Source: Archilochus colubris | Taxonomy: Eukaryota > Chordata > Aves > Apodiformes > Trochilidae | Direction of reading: 5' to 3' | DNA length: 64,000 nucleotides | Assembly: GCA_023079485.1 (NCBI GenBank) | Contig: CM041085.1 | Coordinates: 29,683,121-29,747,120 of the forward strand | Shown here: piece by piece, positions 24,098 through 35,615 of the stretch | Layout: each line of letters starts with the position of its first letter | Numbering within the stretch: the stretch's first letter is position 1 | The notes under the pieces: model-generated | The model's database searches: none | What the model was told of the DNA's origin: nothing | What the model saw: only the letters and a program-made list of their open reading frames with translations | Made by a program: the position numbers and the translations under genes

Positions 24098-26460
24098 TGT
24101 TCTTGTGCTACTCCATGGAGCAACAATTATAATAACATGACAAACAAAATGTGAAAGGAACAGGTTTTTTTACAATGTTACCAAGGAGAGTTCAGTGCTA
24201 AGACAGCACCACAGCCTGACAAGGTCTTTGTTCACAGCACCTGTGTTTTCTGAAGAGAATACCCTCAATGTCTCCTTTGCTACACTCATTTGGCTTTTAT
24301 TCTTGTTTAAAGGCCAACAGATCCACAGGCAAAAAGTTTTCCTGGAGCTAATTTAATAATGGCTGGGAGATCCTTATGCTAATGGGTTAATCCTGACCAC
24401 CTAAGGTGGTTATCATTGGCTAAGAAGGGACTTTTGTAACACCTACTTGACAGAGAGCCCTTGTGCCTTTATTTCAGGTCTAAAGGCATCAGTAGGATGA
24501 CTGAAAATGCTTTCTGGTCCTGGGGCAGAGCAGTTGAAAGTTTCTGTTACATCATTTAGGTGCAGGATTAGGTACTTGGTCACTGTCTGGCACCACTACT
24601 GGGATTGCTTTAAATTCAGCACTTGACTGGAGAGATGCTATATTTGACCTAGGAGAAAGTCAGAAGTTTTTTTTTTTTGGTTCTCCTGGCTCTTTAACAC
24701 CGTGATGATTCTGCTGAGTAGTAACCGCAGAAGGATTAGACAAAGATAACGTTACCTATGTGAACTGAGATTGGCTTGGATCCAGAGCTCTAAATTCATT
24801 TCTGGTCCATTCTGCCCACACGCCTCGTTGCAGTGCAATGCCAAAGCAATGTGATGGGTGTTCAAACACCATGATAGCGCCTGTGCAAAACACAGCCAAG
24901 AGCCAGAGAGCAAAAGAAATGAGACAAGAGGATATATATATGTATATATTCCAGAGAGCTGAAAAATGTGTTTGCATAAAAGGGTCTTAAAGGGGAGTGA
25001 TAAACTTCAAAGAATGAGAATATTCAACAGCAATGTGTTTCAGACTACTACCAGCTGCAAATAAAAATATCCACAGTTTCACTAAGTTTAACACAAACAT
25101 TTCTCAGAATGAAATCTCAACACAGAAATCCACAGTTAGGGTGGACTGAAATTACTTAGTACACATTTGCATGGTTGCATTAATTAAAAGCACAACTATT
25201 TTTTTAATTATTAAAATCAGCAGTTTCACTTTTATCTGAAAAAAAAGTTAATCTTTTTTTCTAAATAATTTCTTATTACTCTCCAAGCATTACAAAAGAA
25301 AATCAGTAGGAATATAGAGACTATGCTAACTGGGAAAAAAAAAATGCATTCATCAAGAGATATATTCTACTTACTTCTTGCAAACTGTTGGTTAAAGAGA
25401 ATGATGAATAGAAAGGATTTCTTTACCTTTTTTACCTTGCTATTGCAAGCCCAATTTGTCACGAGAAAATTCTTGTTAATTAAAAGGTTTCAATAAGCTT
25501 GGTTTACAAGCATCCTTTTCAGATGGAAGGTAGAGCCAAGACGAAAGGATTTGGGTCCTCGGTTCCCTAAGACCAACACTAAATAGTGCAACTCAGTAAG
25601 AGATCCGTTGCCTGCAGCATTCGCACGGGTTACTTAGTAACTACCTGTGAGTAATGAAGGTAGCCAGAGAAAATAAAGGTCACTTTGCAAATGCTATTAA
25701 CAAAAGGAGGCTGAAATTTCTTGTGAATGTATTTGGGAGTGACAGGTCAGAAGAGGGTAAGCTACCAGCAGGCAGCAAAAATTGTGTTAATTAGAAGGCA
25801 GGCTGTGCAAATGAACTGAAACAAAATACAATGAGATGGTTAAAGGTAGATGAGTGGGTTGGTTTAACAAAGACCTACTGTAGGGGGCTTTTAAAACACA
25901 ATCCTAAAACATACAGGGCATTAAGGAATTTTTTAGATCTATAAAACAGCAGCTGGTTATGTATAGATGAAAGTTAATGAGCCACTATGCTCTAAAGTAT
26001 CTTCTTTTCTAGATAAGAAGCTCCGAAACTTCCATTAGCATCCACAGGCTCTTAAATACACAAATGCTTTAGTCATGCATCAAATCACACTGTACGTTTT
26101 GCTAAGCATCCAAAGACTGAAGTGACTCATACAGTCTAAATTCCTTTTCCCATGTGAATCAGATGTAAGGCTTGACAAATCTCCAGTAGGAAAAAAAAAG
26201 ATGCTGTCTTTTGAGTTATATCTTTCACAGCACCTAAAAACTTGAGGACTCTGTAAACTAGTCATGCTGATTTCAGAACTGGGCTTTTAAAACTGTATGA
26301 AAAAAACACATCAAAATATTAAAAAGCACTTGCCAGTGACAGAAATAAGATTCAGCTCAGCATTGTCCAGCCAATTTGTGTCACTAAACAAGAGCACCTC
26401 CTGTTACCAAAGGGGGATGGCCGTGTTTTGCAATCATGTTGCACAGTATTAATTAATGAA

Positions 26461-26666
26461 TCAGATCTCAAAGACTAGAATTAAAGCTGTCCTTGCTCTT
26501 TTGCAAGAAGCTTGCTTTATCTGACATTTTCCCTTCAAACCCCCCTTTTGGTCTCCAGGTTGGGCATGAGTCATGTCACGACTCCCAAGGACTTCAGCAA
26601 ACTGACGCATTCTGCTCTGATTCACTGACAGCAGCTTTGCCAGCGTCTTCTGCATGTGTTGCAACC
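26461..26666 (-). CDS. Candidate terminal exon, unknown gene
   Basis: After a moderate acceptor (GTTGATGCTTAG) the minus strand reads an open frame to a TGA at 26461. The first 40 or so codons are strikingly coding-like, rich in G/C at third positions, and predict a basic amphipathic helix: QKTLAKLLSVNQSRMRQF followed by AEVLGSRDMTHAQPGD. The last 25 residues are lysine-rich and less convincing, so the true exon may end earlier, although no good donor is visible; GGG|GTTTGA near 26541 is poor. The plus strand also has a frame here with a good acceptor (GGTCTCCAG at 26557), so strand is uncertain. No AATAAA is evident close downstream. The product is not recognised. Confidence 0.28.
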
Positions 26667-26724
26667 CTAAGCATCAACAAGTATCAGTGAGTTTGTGTTT
26701 CTCTTTTGTAATTCCTAACTTTGA

Positions 26725-26862
26725 TTTCCTTTTTTGTGTTTGTTTGTTTGGGTTTGTTTTTTTGTTTTGATTTTGATTTGTTGTTGTTTTTGTTTGTTTG
26801 GTTGGTTGGTTGGGTTTTTTGGCTTTGTTTTGTTTTGGTTTTTGGTTGGTTGGTTGGTTTTA
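26725..26862 (+). repeat. G/T-only simple repeat (TTTG and GGTT units)
   Basis: Nearly 140 bases contain almost only T and G on the plus strand, mixing TTTG, TTTTG and GGTTGGTTGGTT runs. The complementary strand is an A/C tract. It is a low-complexity microsatellite; its long CF/LW or KTNQ-type translations are artefacts. Confidence 0.92.
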
Positions 26863-29752
26863 TTTTCTACCCAGCTTCTCAATCTGTTTTTAATTAAGTT
26901 CAAACCCAGACAAAAGTTGAATAGTGAAAAAAAATTCACTGTCTGCATATCATGTAATAGGTACAGAATCTGGCAGCCGTTAAGTGTGTCACCGTGTTTT
27001 AAAAAAAGGCAAATGGCCTCGCTGTGTGCACATACCTTCTCTGAAGAGTTTTGAAGAATCAACATGGCCTGTTAATGATGCATGTAACCATTTCCTTCAG
27101 CCTGGAAGGGGGCTTTGGCCACCTTCTAGCAACACAAAGCCTTCAAGAAAGTCCTCATGGGACTCAACAAAGCGCAGCTGTGATGGGTCTACCAGTTTCA
27201 GACCAGCAGTGAACCTGCAAAAGTAGATGTGGACCAGGTGAAAGGAAACACTTAGGGTGCTCCTGCACTGCCAGGCTGAGCTCTGAGCAGCTCAAGGGGT
27301 TTCACTCAGGTGAAAAGAATTTGCTCTGTGGCTGTACTCAATCTGTCTCAGTGTGGAGAAGACCACTGATATACTTTCACAGCTGTAAATCCATTGAGCC
27401 TGCCTTCATGCCTATCTGCTTGCAGACATCCCTCTGCTATGATATGTGATAAAAACCACAGAGCTGGCGTGGTAGGCGCAGGGATATTCTTTTCACTGAT
27501 GGAAGAGACAGTTTTTTTACTCTGAACACAATACACATGGATACTGAAAACCATCTTGTTATACAAGAGCCACAAAAATCAGGCAAAGAGATCATACCCA
27601 TGAATCGTCCTTGAGGTTGACTCATAGGCCCACAAATGAGAGGACTGAGTAAAGCTGTCTCTAGAGACAGGAGAAAGCAAATTTAAGTTCAAAATGCTTT
27701 AAATGTGGAGATCAGATAGAGGAGGAGCATGGAAGAAGATGGCACAATAGTCTGGAAAGAGAAGTGCGTTGAAGAAGGCAGAGAGGAGCACAGGATGGAG
27801 AAGGTCTTGCTCTTGATAAGGAATGGAGACCACTATATTTCTTGCACCTGGGCCTGTACCAGGATGCTTGGCAAGGAAAGTGAGTGCCACAGCCACCAAG
27901 GAAAATAAAGTGAAGCAGACAGAGCCACTGATTAAGCAGAAAAAAAGACAAAGCTGTCCAAGTAAATGAGTATTACTACCCTGGCTGCCACCTCTGTTGC
28001 AACCAGGCATTTCTGCTAGCTGTTTAAGCCAGGCTCAGCTGCTTTTCCTCCAGCAGCTTGATGCTTTTTGGTCTTTCAGGTTTAATGCCAAAGGTAGACA
28101 TTTTCTGTCTGGGACAAGAAACACCCCATGTGATGGAGAAGGTCTCAGTATTTCCTTCTCTTCTGGCTGAGTTATAATAAATCTCCTTGTCTGCTTTTCT
28201 GTGTCTCTCCCATCTCCCAATCGGATTGGATCCTCTGTTATTTCAATGCATCTTTGTATTGAAACTTGCCTCAAAACACAGACAGTCGCTAACCAGAATG
28301 CCAGGGACCAACATTCCCCAGTCTCTGCCTGACTGCAACACTTTCTTTCACAGCTCACATTACAGCTTGCCCTGTTTGAATATTCACACTGACTTCTACC
28401 TCTCCAAGCATGACAGTCCTCAGGCTGTGTGAAGGTGAGAAGCAGTTTCTCTTTTAGGAAAGTTGCTTTTCCCTTTTCCAATGCAAGCAGCTGTATACAA
28501 CAGCTCTCCACCTCCAACTTTTCATGCAGACAGCAGGGAGACAATAAAAGTTCTCCACATACATCCATAGCCCTTGCTTCAGGGAACATCTTTGCTTATT
28601 CTTGAATGCTCCATGACTGTGTGCTCTGCAACCGCTGAATAATTTTGTAGCATCTCAGAGAGCTGATGGATTCAACATCCTTTCTCAGTCTTCCTTTACA
28701 AGCCACCCCAAAGGTAATTTCAACTCTTTATTGGCCAACTACATTTCAGTTTCTTGCCATGTGAAGATCTAGTCTAAACGGAGTCTTCTGTCTAGGTACA
28801 TCTGCAGAGCACTATGACAAGTCAGTTCTGACCATGTTGCTTAGAGGCAACAGAAATGGTAGCAGCCATGTTCATGCACAACTCTGCTTGGGCTAAACTG
28901 TCCTGCTAGAAAGCACCTTTGTTGCTTTGCTCACACCAGGAAGCTCCCACAGTGGGTTTGACTGCTGAAGTGGAGACAGAGCTTGAAGCCACCTGAGAAA
29001 GCACCCAGATGCACCCTAAGCATGGCTATGGAAAGCTGGAGACTCCTTGCTTGGTTTTAGGTTTGGCCTCTGCATTGAGCCATTTCTCCTTGTCCAGCCA
29101 CCCAGGCTGGTTCAAGTAGCAAGTGCTGTGAACGCCCCAGTGCCCAGACATAAAAGCTAATCTCATAGTTAGCTGCTAATCCCCAGAGCCAGCTTCAGTG
29201 TCCAGAGCCATGTGCGGGTGTTTGCTTTCTACTGGGCAGCCTGCAGATGGGCTCAGCTGCAGCTGAAGCCTGAGGAATGTAGAAAATTTCTGTAATAAAA
29301 ATGATAATGGTCATTGCAGGAGTATATGTCGCTTCCCACAGAGGCAATGACAGAATGGAGTGTAAAATATAGGTCCAGACTCAAAATAAAATTTTTCTAT
29401 TTATTAAATTATTTTTTTCTCTCCCTGTTGCTTTGTGAAGGGCTTCCTCAAATAGCAGGGGAAAGTTACAATCAGACTGGAGCAAGAAAGCAGCAAACCT
29501 GCCTTGTGTCCACTCCAGCAGTCTGAAGTGCAGAAATGGTAAAAAAAACCAAAAACAAACACAACACTCCTCCAGATTTTTAGTAGGGGTTTTTTTGTGT
29601 TTGCTTCTTTTTCCCCTAACTTCTGTTATTTGAAATCATTTCAAGTGGGAGAGCATACCTGTGTAAGGACGGATAATGACCGAGAGCAAGCTTCTCAGCC
29701 CGTAAACCCTCCAGGCATTCTTCCCTCTCCTCTCGGTTACCTGAGTAAGGGA
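26863..29752. other. Unassigned DNA
   Basis: No recognised gene or transposon. A plus-strand segment near 28352-28433 has a strong acceptor (CTTTCTTTCACAG) and donor (GAAG|GTGAGA) but stops in every frame. A long minus-strand frame at 28035-28589 is listed separately. Confidence 0.5.
28035..28589 (-). CDS. Hypothetical 184-codon frame
   Basis: This is the longest open frame in the window that is not part of CR1, from ATG at 28589 to a stop at 28035. The translation is Cys-rich in its first half, has one moderately hydrophobic stretch (LAFWLATVCVL) and a charged C-terminal half, with no motif I recognise. For a minus strand of this length one such frame is not surprising by chance. No CpG island, TATA box or clear Kozak context precedes it. 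It may be an accidental frame or part of a lineage-specific transcript. Confidence 0.15.
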   Translation of the reverse strand: MFPEARAMDVCGELLLSPCCLHEKLEVESCCIQLLALEKGKATFLKEKLLLTFTQPEDCHAWRGRSQCEYSNRASCNVSCERKCCSQAETGECWSLAFWLATVCVLRQVSIQRCIEITEDPIRLGDGRDTEKQTRRFIITQPEEKEILRPSPSHGVFLVPDRKCLPLALNLKDQKASSCWRKSS

Positions 29753-29832
29753 GGCCCCGGCCCCGGCCCCGGCCCCGGCCCCGGCCCCGGCCCCGGCCCC
29801 GGCCCCGGCCCCGGCCCCGGCCCCGGCCCCGG
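29753..29832 (+). repeat. (GGCCCC)13 hexanucleotide repeat
   Basis: Thirteen uninterrupted GGCCCC units are followed by GGG; the minus strand is (GGGGCC)13. The G-rich strand should form G-quadruplexes. Each unit brings a CpG, and GC-rich DNA continues to about 29880 (CTGGCCGCGGAGG). Translated, the tract gives Pro-Gly or Gly-Ala dipeptide runs, so reading frames across it are not evidence of a gene. The unit is the same as the one expanded in human C9orf72, but nothing around it resembles that gene. Confidence 0.97.
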
Positions 29833-32800
29833 GTGCTGGCCGCGGAGGGCTGGTCGAGGGCTCCCTCCCGTGGTAGCTGATGGGGAAAAATTTCCGCCAG
29901 TCACCAGACTTTCCCCAGCCTTTGCTGACCAACAACAGCCCAGTTCCTGCAGGAGCCCTGGGGGGTGGTATGGGGAAGCGACCCTCTTGTTACTGGTACT
30001 GGGCACTCTGGACCGCTCTGCAAATATGGGAAAGTGGGCTAGGGAAAAGGAACAAAAAAAAAATGGAGGGAAAGCAAACAAGTCTGAAATTACTTTGATT
30101 CTGAAAAGCTAAAAAGATTTAACAGTGCACCGGGGGAAAAAGAAATGTGCTGGAGTTGTATCAGCCAGAAGGAAAATGTACTTGGGCAAACGTCCCTTTG
30201 CTTTTGAGTAAAAACTCTTTTGAGAAGTGTTTCTATTCAAGTCTCCCAAGAAATGCAATCAGTTACTCTGTCTTGTCTAAACTTCAACTGAATACATAAT
30301 TTCATTTAGCAAGTAACTGGCTCCCTTTGCCTTCATGTGGAGACCCAGGAATGCTGCCAAAGATCCCTCACGTCTGGAGTCTGCAGTGGCAGCAGCCCAG
30401 CCCTACAGTTCTGCTTCAGCCCTTTAACTCTTGGCAAACCCATCAGGATGGGTCTGCTCCTAGACCTGGTAGGAGAGGTAACAGGTCACCCCAGCCTGGG
30501 AGCTGCAGCTGATAGGGTGGCAAGTGCCACAGCTGGCAAAGGAGGATGCTTTCCACAATCCTATCCCTGACCTGGAGAGGGAGAGGCTGCACTGGAAAGA
30601 CCCTCAGGACATAAAGGGCCAAATATGGCAAGAAGACTGCTCTTATATTCACTTACATGACAGTTCTCACCCATAAGAATATAAAGCTGACACGGTAAAG
30701 CATACTCAAGAGTATGTGTGATACTTTCAAATTGGAAATAAATTGGAAATGAATCTTAACAGGCTGGACATTTTTAAGAAGGCAGACAGAAGGAGTTAGT
30801 TTGACTGCAATTATATGTAACTGGGCATGTGACAGCCAAGCAAATGGCAAAGAATATGTATTTTTATATATTTCAGTAATCTGCAAAGCCAGACCGAAGT
30901 TATGCTTTATTACAAGGCCCTATTCATCTGCATTTGGAAGATACATGGCCCAAACTTTCCAGCTGTTGTAGGTCAGTAGCCATCAACATCAGCTTGCTTT
31001 GCTATGCTGCTGAATCTCTGACCTCAGATGTTCCTCCTTGATTTACCCTGGAACACGTCTGCTGTTTTTCTAGGAGTGCTCATCCAAAGATCAAAGTTGG
31101 CCACACACTCACACTGGCTCTGCTGTGGCCTATTGCCCTGAAAGGATGAACATGGTTTTGCCACAAAGCAGTGACCATTTTTTTCCAGGATCAGCAACAG
31201 TCATTATAACTTTAATGAAGCAAAACTGGTCATTGACTCCAACTTCATTGCATGACCATGACTCAGAGCAGAGTTTTACCCTCCCTCTGCACAAACAGAA
31301 ACACAGCAAGGATGGGAGGAAGGACCTACAGAGGACCAAGGCAGGTAAACATCTCTTTTTGACTTTGAAGGCACCTTTCCAAACCTGAATGGCAGCATTT
31401 ATCACTTTAAGTGCTACCGCTGCTGAAGAGCCTTCATCTCTCCAACTGGTCTTCCTTTGTTTCTCCTATTTTTCATTGATCTTTACTAAAGACCAGGAAT
31501 CTTGAGAGCTCCTATTTGGCATTGCAGCCCAGGGTGCCCCTGGAACTGCTGGACGCCTGCATAAGATGATAACTGAATTTTTCTTTTGAAAGATTAGAAA
31601 TACAAGAATTTCAGAAAAATACATTGTGCAGTTCTGTATTTCTATGCTTATTTCTAGTTTCTTTTGGGTTCAGCTGGTGCTAGCTGAGGACTAATTGCTT
31701 CCCATTGACTTAACTGGAGGAAGAACCTGCCGTGCTGCTGAAGAGACTCATACTACATGGTTATTATAATCATCTAGGACACTCTTTTCTCTCTTGAATT
31801 TCTGTGTCTCACATGGGTGTCATTGTGATGTAGACAAGAGCTTCCATATGTGGCAAAGAACTGTGATTTTCTGCATAGCAATCTGTGTGTCTGCTGTGCT
31901 CTGATACATATTTACCATCCTGAACTGAGCTTTAGTCCCACAGAAGTTCATGCAAATTTTACCACGGACTTCTACAAGCAATTGAATCACAGGAAATCAG
32001 TGTGTAATTCTTAGCACAAATATATCCTACAAAACAGTGTAGGAACATACTCTGTACTATTACAGGAAGTGATAATGAAGTGATTACATAGAGGAAGGGC
32101 CCAGGGCCTGGAAAACAATTCATTACAGAACCAATTTGCTATGTATAGGTTCTACTATTGATTGCCTCTGCCCTGGCACGTCATGCTTTCCAGGACTGCT
32201 TTGATTCATTACCTAATATTTGTTGCTAAATGCTTCTGGAGCTCCTGAATTTATGCTTATAAATAAAGAGGAAAAAGATTAAATCACTATCTCTGGCTTG
32301 GAAGATCTTAAAAACAAACACTGAAAAGAGTAATGACAGTACAGAAATATGGAGCCTCATAACTGACTATATTTTGTAAATTGTGACTTTTGGGAAATAT
32401 AGAGTTCTGGCCTGGAGATGGGATGAATTGCCCTTAACAATGAATTACTACTCCAGTATTCCCCACAGAAGTCTATTGTAAAACTGCCTGAGAAGTGAAT
32501 CTGGAATAGGAATTGATATCCTTCCCTTTGGAGATTACCTTGGAAGTTAAGTAAATTCCACGCTCTTCCTGTTTTAGTAGTGTTTTTAACCAGTTTTGTG
32601 AAGTTAAGCTACAAAACCGATTTTGGTAATTCCAAAACTGTGCTAACAAGTCTTTCACTTACTCTGTGGTAAACACAGGGAGGCCATGAGCCTGTCCATG
32701 GAAAAAGCACATTTTATTTCCTTTGAGTGTCATCCAGATATAGATGACATTAACTGTGCAAACTCCTCAGAGATGATTTTACTTATGGGGAACCCTGGTG

Positions 32801-33240
32801 AAAAGTACAACTGGTGTGAAGAGAACATCTGTAATTTTCAGTGCTGCTTTGCAAGTTTCTGACTTCACCAGTTCATTGTTTGCTTGTGAGAGCGTGCTTG
32901 GCTACCTCTCCTCTTTTTACCTAAGTAATCGCATGGAAAGTTCTTTGTATGGTCAGGGCTTTCCTAGTCAGGCTCAGTGTCAGCCTTTATGAGTGCTTTG
33001 TTCATTCTGCCTATCATTCCAACTTCCAATGCAGCCCGAGGGTTTAAGAAAATGACACTATCTGTGCAATAACCTCATAACTGATGGTGAGTATTTCACT
33101 AGCTCTGCAACTCATATCTGACAACCAGAGCAGCCACGCTTCACCAACTATGCAGGGCCTTATGCAGAACCCAGTGACACATCACAAAAACCCCTTCTTT
33201 ATAATGTAGCCAGGAGTGTTCTTTTTCCCTCTGACTTCAG
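29833..33240. other. Unassigned DNA
   Basis: No gene or repeat recognised. A somewhat GC-richer patch at 30320-30620 has exon-like ends (CTGCTTCAG and GAGAG|GTAACA) and frames open in more than one phase. A 46-base segment ending at GGCAG|GTAAAC near 31344 is open in all three phases. Neither can be called. Confidence 0.5.
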
Positions 33241-33400
33241 CAAAGAATAACTTAAAATCCAGACGTGGCATCAGTGGCATAATTCATCATTAGGAGAGAA
33301 AGGTGCCAGCCAAGGCATGGAAGACAGCTTTGAAACTGGCCAAGAACTGACCCAGCACAAAGTATGAAGATGACCCTTCACAGTGATTCCCGAGAAGCAG
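33241..33400 (+). other. Candidate 5' exon with start codon
   Basis: An excellent acceptor (TTTTTCCCTCTGACTTCAG) ends at 33240 and a perfect donor (GCAG|GTAAGG) follows 33400. The first 120 or so bases have stops in all frames, so most of it would be 5' UTR. An ATG at 33364, with another in frame at 33370 and A at position -3, opens a frame that leaves the exon one base into a codon. That phase fits the candidate exons at 34937 and 35374. The fit is suggestive only, and could also be chance or a noncoding RNA exon. Confidence 0.25.
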
Positions 33401-34936
33401 GTAAGGCTATCATCTGGAGTAATACCATCTCATTATTTCATGCCAGATGGAGAGGGGACAGACAGAGAGCTCCTGTAGAAGCTGAGGTGAAGTGAAGCTG
33501 CTCATAGAGCCACTCTCCTTGCATAGAAAGCAAACACAACAGGAAATGAGAAAAATCTTGCTAACAACTTCATTTGATGTTGCTTTATTTACAGGGCTAT
33601 GGCTGATTTAGTTTATTGTTGATCACAGTGCAGCAGCTCCTTGACAAATGTCAGCAAAGTTACTTAGCTCTCTAATGACTTGGCTTATCTACTTATACAT
33701 TAGAATAAAATATCTATTGCCTGGAAACTTCTGCGAGATTGTCACTTGGCAAGTATTTGGTGATTTCTAGATAAAGGTTGCAACAGAGAATTTAAAAAGA
33801 CTGATAATTGCTTATGAAAACAGTTGTAGTTTCTCAAAAACGTGGGCTACTTTGAGCAATACCTTATAAATAAATGAAAATTTGATAGCCAGCTGTTGGG
33901 GTTTCCCTTAAAAATCAACAGCAGCATATATAAACACACAGAGTTCAAAACAACAGAATGTAACCATAAGCACTCTAAAGCAAGCTGCTATTTGCAAAAG
34001 CCTGTGATAGCACAGCAATGTAGACTGGCAGCAGGAACAGAACTTCAGTCAAAGGTAATGCTTACTGTGGTCAGCCTTAGCAGAGACATACTTACACATT
34101 GTCACCAAAACCCCAGCTATGACCTGAAGAGTCAGCTGTTTCTTGGATGTTTAATGCCCACACAACACTGGACAAAAGACCTGTCTCTAAACCTACTATT
34201 TATTTCAGGTCTGGGCACTGAACAGATGTTCTTATTCTTGGAATGGATTATTGTCTGCTGAGGAAATGACTTAAGACCACCTTATTTGAATGAGAACAAC
34301 ATATTCACATATTACATTCAGTCAGCAAAACCAACAATGTTGGCTAAGCACATAGCCCACATTAATTATTTGTTTTAATTGTGCAAATACTGAACTGCTC
34401 CAAGTCATCGAAGTCAGCTAATGCTGTTTGTAAAGCTAGCAATGCCCCAATTCAGATGTTTAAAGTTTCCAGAAAATAATAACTTTAGAAGCTTTCCTTT
34501 TGAAGCTGACTGGAGAGAAGGGTGTACTGCAGGTCTCTCCATATTCATGTGCCTTCACAATAAAGGGCTTGTCCAGATGCTGAGGGAAAGCACTGGGAGG
34601 CTTCTCAAAGGAGGATTCATCCAAAGAACAAAAAGCTCTAACCTCTGCCCTCACTAGAGTGTCAGGACATTTTCCTATTTTATTGTGTTTCGGTTTTTAA
34701 GCATTCCTTAAACAGATGGGCAATAGTCACACAACCCACCAGACAAGTTCACTCAACAAGGACAGTCAAGCTTTCAGCAGGCCTGAAACAGCACAGACAA
34801 AAAGCCATTTCTCCAAAACAGGCCCTGCTCTTGAGGCAAATACTTTTGACATTCAAATTCAGACAGTGCCATGGTCAAGCTCAAGCACATACAGCTCTGG
34901 TGAGCCCAGCTGGCCACATACCGAGCACCTCTTCAG

Positions 34937-35037
34937 TAGTAGCTAAGGGTCTGATAGCACAGGGGACTCCCACTGACCTGGAGTGGCTACAGCACAGATT
35001 GCTCTTCTGGTTTTCTGAAAACCTTTTGGTCTTCAGG
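34937..35037 (+). other. Candidate internal exon
   Basis: Acceptor AGCACCTCTTCAG at 34936 and donor TCAGG|GTAAGA at 35038 bracket 101 bases with one open phase, which includes PTDLEWLQHRLLFWFSENLL. Its entry phase matches the exit phase of the segment at 33241, but its exit phase would hit a stop in the one at 35374, so the two would have to be alternatives. Product not recognised. Confidence 0.18.
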
Positions 35038-35373
35038 GTAAGAGCTGAAGAGCAAGAGTATATTCCTTCCACTGCAATGTATTTTTCTTGTACCTCAAAT
35101 ACTGCCACTGACAGGTAATTTGCAAGATGTTTTTTCTTTTTCCTATGGGTTTAATTCATTTCCAGTGCTTTATTTTATTTGCAATTACACTGGATCAAGG
35201 AATACTTCTTAGCCATAAGAAAGCAACGTGCTTAAAAAGAAAGTTTAGTCAATAAGATTAGATAATTGACAGCTAGAAGGACCTGGTAGCATTGTTTCTC
35301 CATCAGTGCAAGCTGACCTAAAAATAAACTGGTAATAAAAGGGTGTTTGTTCCTGCCCTCTCCCTGGTGTCAG

Positions 35374-35470
35374 AGCTGGCACAAGAGATGAACCCTTACA
35401 TGAGAACATCTTCAGTCAGACCAGGAAACCTCATCGTTGTGCAGCTCTTTGAGGGAGGAAGTGGGAAGGC
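35374..35470 (+). CDS. Candidate coding exon, unknown gene
   Basis: Strong acceptor (CCTGCCCTCTCCCTGGTGTCAG) ends at 35373 and a strong donor (GGC|GTGAGT) starts at 35471. Only one phase is open and its content looks coding: EMNPYMRTSSVRPGNLIVV followed by a Gly-rich turn. Entry phase agrees with a splice from 33400. A further 40-base segment at 35576-35615, ending AGAG|GTGAGC, continues the phase. I do not recognise the protein and no later exon or polyadenylation site can be linked. Most economical alternatives are a long noncoding transcript or coincidence. Confidence 0.28.
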
Positions 35471-35615
35471 GTGAGTGGAGCAGAACGGAAGATGAGTCCT
35501 CCCTGTGAGCAGGAGCACATCTTAAGATTGGCTTAAATTTCATCAGGAAACTGCACTGAGATGCTGTTTTCTGAGCCCATTCACACTTAAATGCGCTGGT
35601 ATGGACTCGACAGAG

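Larger units (their letters stand above)
22211..26460. other. Unassigned DNA
   Basis: Contains two weak coding candidates listed separately (22528-22664 plus, 23729-24097 minus), a T run at about 24667, a short TA-rich stretch at 24932-24950, and very AT-rich sequence around 25160-25290. A 13-base dyad GTTACTTAGTAAC at 25629-25641 resembles an X-box. Confidence 0.5.

Noticed and set aside
29597..30112. 171-codon frame across the GGCCCC repeat
   Set aside because: The repeat alone supplies a long stop-free Pro-Gly run, and minus frames are open there too. No start context or domain.
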